A stretch of 64,000 nucleotides of DNA, taken from Daphnia carinata. Its lineage: Eukaryota > Arthropoda > Branchiopoda > Diplostraca > Daphniidae. The notes under the pieces are model-generated. The model searched no databases, was not told the DNA's origin, and worked only from the letters and a program-made list of their open reading frames with translations. The position numbers and the translations under genes are program-made. Location: positions 4,852,221 to 4,916,220 of the forward strand of contig NC_081336.1 in the NCBI RefSeq assembly GCF_022539665.2, written 5' to 3'. This document shows, one piece after another, positions 13,301 through 21,746 of this stretch (within the stretch, counting starts at the first letter, position 1; each line of letters opens with the position of its first letter).

Positions 13301-13924
13301 GCATCTCCTCCTTTTCAAGACATTGTTTCAAGAGTATGGGATCCAAAGGTAATTAAAAATCCAGGCAAAGTTAACTATTTGGCTTTCAATGGCAGCATTA
13401 CAGCGCACAGGGAACTTCATGCGTTTTGTCCATATGCCAACAATAATTTCATTCGGTTTGGCGCATTCAAAATATTTATTAAAAAAAAATCATTTTTTTT
13501 CAATTTTTTCCATTTTTGAATATGTGTAGGAAAAGAATCTCTTTTCTCTTTCCCTTCTTCTTCCTTTCTTTCCCTTCTTTTTAAATTTAAAATTTATAAA
13601 AATTTACTTAATGGCATGAAAAGATGAAATACTGGCAACGAAATAATAAGCTATTTAAGCAAAATGTAAATTCAGAATTTAAATTTTGTTAGGGGGATTG
13701 GGGGTTACATTTGTTTTTAGAATACGAAAACAATAACATGATTAGATCAAGTGACCAAAAAAGTATTGTTTTAGATTTTGTGTTCCGGATGGAACTGGAA
13801 ACGACCAGTAACTGGAGATAACCACGAATGTGTCGGATTGGGATTTCCCACTGAAGATCTACGTGGCCAAAGCTTTCTTCGGGAAGATTCTGTGCTCATC
13901 AAATTAACTGTATTTCTCGATTGA
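4393..13924 (+). CDS. Secreted coiled-coil protein with C-terminal MATH (TRAF-C) domain
   Basis: Seven coding exons splice in phase: 4393-4633, 7830-8027, 8548-8644, 10370-10529, 12873-13028, 13235-13348 and 13775-13924, giving 371 residues and a TGA. Residues 1-25 form a hydrophobic signal peptide (MIQIFRASFYAYLLKSLLTF...). Residues 82-146 are heptad-rich (EIEDRLHNIE...VIKTMILNIEDKL) and predicted coiled coil. Residues 147-215 form a Ser/Asn/Glu-rich linker. Residues 225-371 match the TRAF-C/MATH fold: FSYFWKV start, YGYMMYMRLFP, GLTKGDYDEALEWPF, the Trp-rich SGWNWKRP segment, GFPTEDL, and DSVLIKLTVFLD at the end. MATH domains bind peptides or trimerise in TRAFs and meprins. There is no RING or TRAF zinc finger, so a role as a cytosolic signalling TRAF is unlikely; an extracellular, oligomeric protein is inferred. 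Four introns of 0.5-3.2 kb contrast with the small introns of its neighbours. Exon 3 (97 nt) was found from its splice sites and restores phase between exons 2 and 4. Confidence 0.85.
4634..7829 (+). other. First intron of the MATH-domain gene (3.2 kb)
   Basis: Donor CAC|GTAAGC and acceptor TTTTAG|GAGA are both clear. The interior is AT-rich and holds no recognised exon, RNA gene or transposon; open frames at 5399-5587 and 6222-6404 (minus) show no domain. Long first introns often carry enhancers, but no specific site is evident. Confidence 0.7.
8645..10369 (+). other. Third intron of the MATH-domain gene, with a G-rich tract
   Basis: The intron runs from AAA|GTAAGA to AAAGCAG|A. It contains the G-rich block at 8970-8990 listed separately. 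Minus-strand open frames at 9093-9374 and 9394-9582 have no recognisable domain and are taken as chance. Confidence 0.65.
8970..8990 (+). repeat. Guanine-run tract with G-quadruplex potential
   Basis: Runs of five, four and ten guanines are separated by a single C and a single A. The ten-base run can supply two G-tracts, so four tracts with short loops are available on the transcribed-gene sense strand, inside an intron. Potential only; no folding data. Confidence 0.6.
10530..12872 (+). other. Fourth intron of the MATH-domain gene (2.3 kb)
   Basis: Donor AAG|GTATTT and acceptor TTTACACAG|GTCACT fit in phase 0, joining FWK to VTD inside the first strands of the MATH domain. The intron is AT-rich with a run of 12 G at 11161-11172. 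No coding signal or known repeat is recognised; open frames around 10623-11625 and 11845-12400 are treated as chance. Confidence 0.65.
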
Positions 13925-15360
13925 TTTCGAAAGAGATAATACTACCACTAATCACGCTCTATGTTGTAGTCGGAGTTCTTCAACCTTGAATATTATAACA
14001 ATTTCTGCTATTCTTAATGTCTTCATGTCAAATACATGTATTTAAATATCCAAATTAAAAGAAAATCAAACAGAAGTATAAGAAAATGACTTTAACTTTG
14101 TATATCTTTCACAACGATGCTGCTTTTAGTCTTCGGATCTGCTGTAAATTTCACTCGCTACGTCAGTATCCGTGAAATCAAGTTGTATCGAATGCCTTTA
14201 AAGAAACAAATAAGAATAAATGGTGGCACGATAACTGGGTAAACAATACTGCGTATGACCTTAGGTTGTTTCGTTTATTACTCAAAGAAAAACGTTAAAA
14301 GAACGATTTGCTTGAAAAATTTATAACAGAAACCTTTGTTTGTCAAAACTGTTCAAATATTACGTGAAAGGCTTTATAAATGGTGTCATATACGGACAAG
14401 GTTTTTTGGTTGCAATATAAAACATAGCTTTTCCGTTTTACATTTTGCGATTCTGTCTAAGTTAAAATCCCACTTAACATTTTGAAAATAAAAAAAACAG
14501 TAAGCTTATGTAGACGACAGATAATAAAAAGCAGATCAACAACTTAGTTGCTATTCTCTGTGTATGGGTAGAATAAAAGTGGAAAGCCTAGTTCATTTGC
14601 ATGTATTTACCAAAAGTCTTTCATTTCCGGACAAAACGTTAGTTATAAGGCGTTTTTTGAGTACAAAAAGAAAGAAATGCATAGATGGCTTTCAGGTTCA
14701 GTGTTTTTAATTTCAATATTCATAGTATTAGTTGTTCTTGGTTGTAGCCTACCTTTCCATCCTTTCCGGCCATAAACAAAAAGTGTATAAACTTTTTAAT
14801 TTTACAGCAAATAAAGTAAACGAAAAAGCGAACAAACAATCGAAATAAAAATAAATAAATAAAAATAAATAAAAACATAAATAAACGAAAATAGTGGAAG
14901 CGGCAGAGAACAAAAAAGAAGGAAGATTAATTGATAATTTTTAGTTTATAAGATCCCGGAGGTTAAACGGGCAAAAGAAGAGGTAGGCTATCGAAATCGT
15001 TACCTAATGAAAAAATTCAAAGAAAGAAGAGGTATCTGTTGTCAACTACATTTGAATGAGAGTGTACTTAACGTAAACCGCATAAATAGTGATGCAATAT
15101 ATAGCAAGAATAAAAGCCTTTTTCTCCGAAACAAGCAAAACATGCAAACATGCATGCTTACTATATAAGGATACAACAGTTTCTTAGTATTCGGCTACAA
15201 TTGGTACCCTATGACTGAACATTTGTGTAACCCTATCATCTGTTTTTATTTAATAAAACGGAAGGTTACATCAGAAACAAACTTCTCGACTTCAACTCAA
15301 AACAAAAATAATTCTTTACACAGGAATCAGCATTCTCATAACATAGTTAACCCACACAGA
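13925..15360. other. 3' flank of the MATH-domain gene, no gene seen
   Basis: This AT-rich spacer starts with the 3' UTR. An ATTAAA at 14054-14059 and an AATAAA at 14215-14220 are candidate polyadenylation signals. An imperfect AAATAAAT repeat lies at about 14845-14890. Nothing codes convincingly on either strand. Confidence 0.5.
14215..14220 (+). terminator. Candidate polyadenylation signal for the MATH-domain gene
   Basis: AATAAA lies about 290 nt after the stop codon at 13922-13924. A nearer variant, ATTAAA at 14054-14059, is an alternative. Such hexamers are frequent by chance in AT-rich DNA, so the assignment is tentative. Confidence 0.3.
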
Positions 15361-15364
15361 CTTG

Positions 15365-15545
15365 CCGCGATCATTATCGAAAACTGAACGCCATTCCGAT
15401 CACGATCAAAACTTGATCGTCGACCGGATCATTTGAGATTGATCGGCGATCCCAAAAAAATGTTCACCATCCAATCATTTTTGGAGATCGGCGATCCGAT
15501 CATCCAGAGATTGATCGGATTTTATTAAAACAAGCGGATCCCGAG
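15365..15545. repeat. GATC-dense patch with repeated GATCGGCGATCC units
   Basis: By eye 12 GATC sites fall within about 180 bp, where fewer than one is expected by chance. Units such as TTGATCGGCGATCC (near 15437) and GAGATCGGCGATCCGATC (near 15486) recur in both orientations. The patch is more GC-rich than its surroundings. Its edges resemble a weak inverted repeat (TTGCCGCG near 15362 against the complement of CGCGACAAC near 15553). It may be the remnant of a small DNA transposon with subterminal repeats or a short satellite; no coding is seen. Confidence 0.5.
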
Positions 15546-15559
15546 GTATGGCCGCGACA

Positions 15560-16367
15560 ACGAAATCTTACTGAGCCCAATGAGTTGTACGCTTTTTGAC
15601 AAGTGCGTGTTTTTTTTTGTTTTTTTTTACTTACCGGTACTATGTGTCATTTTGTTGTCAACGCTATAGACGGTCTTGGATCTTACATGTCTTTACCATT
15701 TAGTAGGCTTTGCCTCTGCCAACATTTTGTGATGACATTATAAAATTTAGAATTATAATTTAAGATGTACAAGGAATGATCAACGAGATCAAACCAAAAT
15801 GACACACCAGTGAAATAACAGCATATTTCATATAATACCTTACTGAAGGAAGCAAACACAAATATTTTCCTGAAATTTTTTTTAGATTTTTGCAAAAATC
15901 TAAAAAAAAACCAGTTCTCCAAACAAACCAATATAAAAGGGAACCCAGTTACTGCTTTTTAGGAAGTATTTTTTTAAAATTACTTTAACCCAGTTGAATT
16001 ACAGATTGGTTTAAAGTACGAAACACAGAAAACGGCACATGATTACATTTTTTTTTTTTTAGAGAACCAAAATTAAAATTTTTTTCTCTCGAATTTTAGT
16101 AAGTTTTTCTGCAACACTTCGAATTCTTAGCAAGTTATTATATTTTTCTGTTTCACTCCCGTTAGAAACAGAGACAGTAAAGTAAACCATACAGTGAATC
16201 GATAGATGGGCTCCAAACAAAGCTATATTGCTGCTATTTAAAATAATTACCATGTTAAATGGTGCGTCGTGCTAATAATATACATTCCAATCTTCTTACT
16301 TTGGATTTGATAAACTATTGATGTTTTTGTAATAGGCGGTACAACGGGCAACGAGGAACAATTTCAA
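15560..16367. other. Spacer downstream of BRCA1, no gene seen
   Basis: AT-rich DNA between the GATC patch and the BRCA1 polyadenylation signal. Open frames at 15683-15931 and 16059-16253 (minus) have Phe/Lys-rich, domain-free translations and no supporting signals. Confidence 0.5.
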
Positions 16368-16373
16368 TTTATT
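16368..16373 (-). terminator. Polyadenylation signal of the BRCA1 gene
   Basis: AATAAA on the minus strand (TTTATT on plus) lies about 145 nt after the stop codon ending at 16517. It is the first good hexamer downstream, giving a short 3' UTR. Confidence 0.5.
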
Positions 16374-16516
16374 TATTAGAGTTTGGAAAAATCCAAAACA
16401 AAAGTACGAGAATTAAAAAAACTTAAAGGCAAAAATCTATTCTTCTACAGAAATAAACACAAAATGTCTGCTTGATGGACTACTAAATAATGCTGAGCAT
16501 CGGGACAGACAAGAGG

Positions 16517-19500
16517 TCAGTGGACCCCAAGGCGTGCATCAAATCCCATCATCTTCAGCGCTGAAACAGAGTATTTACCTATGAATTGGTTGAGTACTGG
16601 AAGAAGTTGATAGGCGGCCAAGCAATCTAAGACCCATTCGCGGGAAACGCTAACTACTTTGTGCCTATTGAACCAATCGGCCGCTTTACGTTCAATTTCC
16701 ACGTTGACGTCATCTTCAGTCTGGACAACAATCATCGTATATAGCCGTCTTTTTGTTAGTTGCGACGGACTAGGCACAGTGGCTGCACCACATAAATGCA
16801 ACAGCTGATTAAGCTGATCAACCGTCACATCCGTAAATGGCCCTTGGCAGCAAAACTCGAAAGCTTCGAACAACTTTTCCCTTTGACTAGTTTGTCTAGC
16901 TCGGCGAGGACCTTCTTCTCCATCCATATCCAATGCTTCAAATGGCGTTTCGTCTAACATTCTATTTTCACGGATGCACTTATGAACCCAGTCGACTCCC
17001 ACAATCCAAATACCGCTAGCGACGCCATATAAGAACTTTAGAGTTCGCTGCGCACAGTTTTCTTCATCCACGTTAACAATCACATGCGTAACGGAAGAGT
17101 TATACGTTTGCGATACTTCAGCCCCAACCCTCTGCGCCCAATCTTCAACCAATTTGACCACCGACCGCTGCATTTAAACCAGATAGTTATTAGTACTTCA
17201 TGATCTGAATGAAAGAAAGAACTAGGGGTATGCAAATTTAAAGTTGACTTACCGGAATCCCGGAACAAGTGATAACTTTGCGTTTGCAGTAGGTTGGATT
17301 TGATGGAGCGGAGCGAGGGGGGGTAGATTTAAGAATATCCTCTTCGTCCGAATCTGGATCACTCTCCATCACCACAGTTTTGCAGGCTGCAATTTCACTC
17401 GTATCCAACTCAGGTGATTGTTGACGCACTTCCTTCGCTAGTCTAGGACTTGGTTCCAAAGATAGTGCCATTAACGAAACTGGATCTGCGTTGCCGAAAC
17501 CTAGAGCCGAGGGTTTTCTCCGTTTTCGTTCCGCCATGTCCTTTTCATTGTCACTCAATGACAAACTTCTGGTCCGCTTAAATGCCTCGGCGAGCATATT
17601 TTCACTACCTTCATCTGACAATTTTCTGCTAAAATTTCCGTCATTTTCTTCCTTTAGCGCTTGTTTACCAGATGATACTGGAAGCTCACCCATATGTAAC
17701 GCATTATGCGAAAGGGCATTTACTTGGCATTGACTCGTCAAGCTAGCTTGTGATTGTACTTCCGTAGTCAACCATGGACCTTCAGTCGCTTCTGTTTGAG
17801 TCGCAACTGAAGCTAGTGAGACAAATGATGAGCAAGGGGTTTGAGTATTCTGAGAACAGGCCATTTTCTGTGAGTCAACACCCGGGTCATCTAAAAAGGG
17901 GAGTTGTGCTGTCGTCTTGTCAAGAATAGGACCCAATTTCCCCAAACGGGTAAAGACGACCGGTTGTTTTTTTAATGAATGAACTGATATCCTAGGGGTG
18001 ATCCGGCCTTTACAAACAAAACTCACAGTGCGCCGTTTACCGGTACATACGGCAAACGGATCGTGATTCCGTAATTTCTCGGTAGACGTGTAACAGTTAT
18101 TTGTTGCGAAAGTTGTAAGGTTCTGCGTTTTAGGACGACAAACTGGTATCCGATGATGAGCTACCGCTATAGCCAAATTGGAATTTTCAGGCTCAGGACT
18201 CGGAGTAACTGTTAAAAGTAGTAGGTGATGGTTTAATCCATTCGGTGTAAATGATTCCGGAATTAATGTATCTTCGCGGTTTGCTGTTGAGCATTCCCCA
18301 TGGGTACATTCTCTATCAAAACCATCCACTGTTTTCTCAAAATTTTTTTGATTTGATGAAACGCCGGTATCAACAAGAACATGTCTTGTTTCGTCTTGCA
18401 TCATGCTTGTTTCGTTATAAAGTAAGCCTAAAAATTGGCTAATGATAAAATAAAACGAAACTATTTGTCGGAAATTGTTAATACCTTTGGGTAGATAAAT
18501 TCGGTTATCTTTCGATACGGGAAACACAGAAGAAGGCAATTTAGTGGTGACAGATTTCGTGCACTTGGGCGTAACAGCTTCATCTATTTCTTCGGAAATG
18601 TTGGGATGTGAAATAGGTGTTTTGATACCTGACACTTTTAGTTCTGGCGTAATGCTGCTCGAACGGTCGCGTTTATTCGATAAATTTTCCCCCGTACTAA
18701 TTGGCAAGGCATTTTTCCTTGGGCGGCCCCTTCCACGCCGTGGTCGTCCTCGTTTAATCTAACGAACATATTTTCATCACCGCAAAACAGCTAAAAGAAA
18801 CCATTTTTGTTTTACCTGATGATCGATGCCTTCGCATGGTGGTGGTGGACTGGGGGCTGAAACAATGTCGTAAGATAGTTCGTTACCATTTGATGACGAG
18901 GTCAAATATGGCGATGATACTTTCAGGGACTGACAAGAACGCGTTTCAGAATTTTTAAAGCTAACGCCATTTTCACAATCTTTCTTCTTGTGGATAGTTA
19001 ATGGACTTTCATCTGGGTAAGTCATTAGCCATTGATCAACTTTCTGTATTGGTTGTGGAGTGCTATGGCCAGTTGATTCTGAAGGTGATAAGCCAGAGAT
19101 GAGTATTGAGCCACTGCAACTCTCAGCTTCCATTGCTGGATTTTCTTCTTGAGAATGTAGATTTTTTTCCGTAGGAATTAACAGCTGTGTTGCTGAGCTC
19201 TGTTTTAGGTCAACTGAACCAGCTAAGAACAAACTTATTACTGAATTGTTTTTGTGATGAAAAATCAAATGATGCCAATAACAAGCTTACAAATATGCAT
19301 TTGAAAAACTGTTAATACAAAATTTTTACCAACTGTAACGCCTCCCTCAGCACAAAAGTCTTTCACAAACTGAAGAAGACAAGAAGAGAGTGTGCTAATC
19401 TTCAAACTGACCTCTTCAACACAACTGTCTGAGCACACGCCTTGGCAAAAAACACAGCATGACTGAATCTGCATAGAATTTGTATGACTGTGAGTTTCCT

Positions 19501-19722
19501 CAAAAATGCAGGTTCGACAAAAAAAATGCCCACACATAGCTTTCACAGGGTCATGAAGTAAATTGTTGCTAAAAAAAAAATTAAAAGACCTTTAACACAT
19601 GATTAGGTTGTCGCATTTTTCATCTGATCTTCATACCATTTTGCACATTTGCTTAACTCCCGACTACGTTCCAAGAAAATTTTGATCATTGCCTGATTTT
19701 CGTTGAAAACGGTATTTTTCAT
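16517..19722 (-). CDS. BRCA1: BRCA1 orthologue (RING, AT-hook-like motifs, tandem BRCT)
   Basis: Six coding exons join in phase: 19722-19637, 19568-19330, 19222-18816, 18758-18485, 18427-17253 and 17167-16517, giving 943 residues (human BRCA1: 1863). The RING is C26-x2-C29-x11-C41-x-H43-x2-C46-x2-C49-x17-C67-x2-C70; C29 is encoded by a codon split by intron 1. A basic stretch at 245-260 (KRGRPRRGRGRPRKN) carries two GRP AT-hook cores. The middle is Ser/Thr-rich and disordered. The BRCT pair covers about 722-925: S724-G725 and T769-K771 match the human phosphoserine pocket S1655/G1656/T1700/K1702 with identical 47-residue spacing, and GPRRAR, CCQGPFTD and SREWVLDC match human segments. BRCA1 with BARD1 is a ubiquitin ligase that directs homologous recombination and checkpoints in the nucleus. 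BARD1 is excluded by absence of ankyrin repeats and by the BRCT sequence. The human E2-contact residue I26 is a lysine here (K28). Confidence 0.93.
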
Positions 19723-19829
19723 TTTTATATCAGAATTTGTTGAGAACTTTGCTACAGTCAACTAAACCCTTCTCAACCTAACGTTAAAAAATTCATTTCA
19801 GACACGGATAGAACCTTTTTCAGCGGTTT

Positions 19830-19857
19830 CCAATACTTCTCACTCACACTGTTCAAA
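19830..19857 (-). promoter_or_regulatory. Possible BRCA1 promoter motifs: CCAAT and CHR-like TTTGAA
   Basis: About 110-135 nt upstream of the BRCA1 start codon lie CCAAT (19830-19834, plus orientation) and TTCAAA (19852-19857), which reads TTTGAA on the gene's strand, the canonical cell-cycle homology region hexamer bound by LIN54. NF-Y CCAAT boxes commonly accompany CHR elements in animal cell-cycle promoters. Both are short and could be chance. Confidence 0.25.
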
Positions 19858-19872
19858 CCTGGGTATAACAGC

Positions 19873-21095
19873 TAGGGATGTCGATATCGATATATCGTAT
19901 TGGTAAACACCTGAAAACCGATATGATATATCATATCAGAAAATCCGATATGTGAATATGACACATATATTTTGCAATTCCATCTACCAGTAAAAGAACA
20001 ACCAAACGCGAATTTCTCACGTAATTAACAAACGATTTATTTTTTGTACTTATCAGAACTTCCTCTTCTCGGAAAAGAAGTTGGGGAATATGTTAAAAGC
20101 ACGAAAACCAATTCAACTTTTATTCGCCTCCAACCTCCTACTTCTTCATGCACCCCAACTGCTTAACCCGTTTACATTACCATCATCCTGGATGTCTTCC
20201 TTTGCTATCTTCTGGAAATTCGTATTTATTACCATTTTTTTGAGGAATGAAAATTAGCTAAATATTGATTTGTTGGGCTCGGACCTCTGACCTGGGCATG
20301 TTTCAGTTGCTGTAACCAGTAACCCATAGGCTGTTCTATTAGCTGTGCATTACATTGTTATATAATCGACGTCGTTCGCAAATCCGATATATCGGATTGA
20401 TATTTGGGATACACCACTCGACATATCTATATCGTTGTATTTTAGAACTTTAATATGTACCTTATTATTACTACGAAGAATAGCTGACGAGCAGACATTT
20501 TTAGGTTCAAATCTGTTATACAGCACACAACCCAAAAAAAATTTTCTAAAAAAAATTTTCTTATCGGTTACATACCAATGATTTCATATTATCGGTTACA
20601 TTACATTGGAACATTTTCTAGGAAACTCAACAAACCTTTTCAATTGGTTATGTGCATGTTATATGTTTGTAGTGGTCTATCAGTCAGCAAGCAAAGCTGA
20701 CGGGGTAGAAGTTGAAGGTTCAAATCCAATATTGTACATTAATAGATAACGATTTTGTCGAAACATAGCTTCAAAAATCACTTTCACAATCAAAAGCCAA
20801 AAATATCATATCGGTCGCATCTATCCAATGGAACACATTTTACTTAAATAATGTTTTGCTTATAGTTTTAAAATTTCAATTCTTATTCAGGCGAATCACA
20901 AAAATTATAAGTAGTAAAGTCTGTTAGGTAGTGCGGTAGTTTTGTAACATGAAGTCTAGATGTTCGATTCCGCAAGTAGGATTTAAATTTTTTTTTTCAA
21001 AAAATATCGTATCGGTTTACAAAATATATCGATAAAATTGTGCAATATATCGGTATCGTGATATTCAGATCAAATATCGCAAATCGACATCACTA
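19873..21095. mobile_element. Non-autonomous hAT-like element (about 1.2 kb) with subterminal GATATATC repeats
   Basis: The ends are inverted copies: TAGGGATGTCGAT at 19873-19885 and the complement of ATCGACATCACTA at 21083-21095, 12 of 13 matching. This resembles the hAT consensus start (C)AGGGATG. Short palindromic repeats built on CGATATATCG crowd both ends, like hAT subterminal transposase sites. No transposase frame is present. The flanking 8 bp (ATAACAGC and TCTGGAGG) do not match, so no target-site duplication is visible. The interior holds several tRNA-like B-box motifs, listed separately. It lies between the BRCA1 and lin-54 genes. Confidence 0.55.
20275..20971. repeat. Four tRNA-like segments carrying RNA polymerase III B-box motifs
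   Basis: B-box-like sequences (consensus GGTTCGANTCC) occur at 20275-20285 (minus, GGTCCGAGCCC), 20504-20514 (GGTTCAAATCT), 20717-20727 (GGTTCAAATCC) and 20961-20971 (TGTTCGATTCC). Each is preceded by about 45-50 nt that could hold an A box (for example around 20672-20690), but I find no complete cloverleaf. They may be diverged tRNA-derived SINE heads captured in the surrounding element. Confidence 0.35.
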
Positions 21096-21719
21096 TCTGG
21101 AGGTCTAAAGGGGTAGCATCGGGGCGGGTAGCCGCGCTTTTGTTTTATTTGTATGCTTTGAAGGGCTAAAAAGGTCAACAGGAGGATGAGATCGAGTCAT
21201 TGGCGTACAATAACACATAATTCGCAACCCAACGCCGTTTTGTATTTTAAAAACCAAATGTAAAAAAAGTCCAGCAAATAACAAACCGTTACAAAATATT
21301 TAATATAGATTGTTGGATTTTCATAGTTCACTTAAAAGGAAAACGCATATCAGCTAGCGGGTTATTCAATAAGCTATACTATTTATCACTCATACGAAAA
21401 TGCACAGCGTCAACACACGCAACTTCCCCACGTCAACAAAAAAAAAGGATTTTGAAGTAAGTGTACAACGATTTTCCACTATCCATTCAAAGAAGAATTT
21501 TAGGGATCCATTTAACTAAATTCATCTCCGCAATCCTTAGGTTATGGTATATTTGAACCACGTCAAAAAATCCTAAATCATCTCCCTTTGAAGCCATATT
21601 TTTACATCTAAAAACACTCAAGATGAACAAAAGGAAAGGTTGCAAAACAAATAAACACAGTAGGTTAATATATCTATGACATGCGCAGATTCCTATCAAC
21701 AAATAAACCCCGACTCAAT
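21096..21719. other. Spacer between the hAT-like element and lin-54, no gene seen
   Basis: About 620 bp of AT-rich sequence lie 3' of lin-54. The open frame at 21487-21702 (minus) has no recognised domain. No repeat or RNA gene is apparent. Confidence 0.5.
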
Positions 21720-21725
21720 TTTATT
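21720..21725 (-). terminator. Polyadenylation signal of lin-54
   Basis: AATAAA on the minus strand lies 22 nt beyond the TAA stop at 21747-21749. If used, the 3' UTR is very short, about 40-50 nt. Confidence 0.45.
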
Positions 21726-21746
21726 ACTAAGCATGGCGGCGTGTCC

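Noticed and set aside
4393-13924. Calling the MATH gene a cytosolic TRAF adaptor or a meprin
   Set aside because: There is no RING or TRAF zinc finger, no astacin protease domain, and the N-terminus is a signal peptide.
16517-19722. Reading the RING/BRCT gene as BARD1
   Set aside because: No ankyrin repeats between RING and BRCT, RING ligand spacing (x11) matches BRCA1, and the BRCT pair has the BRCA1 segments GPRRAR and CCQGPFTD.
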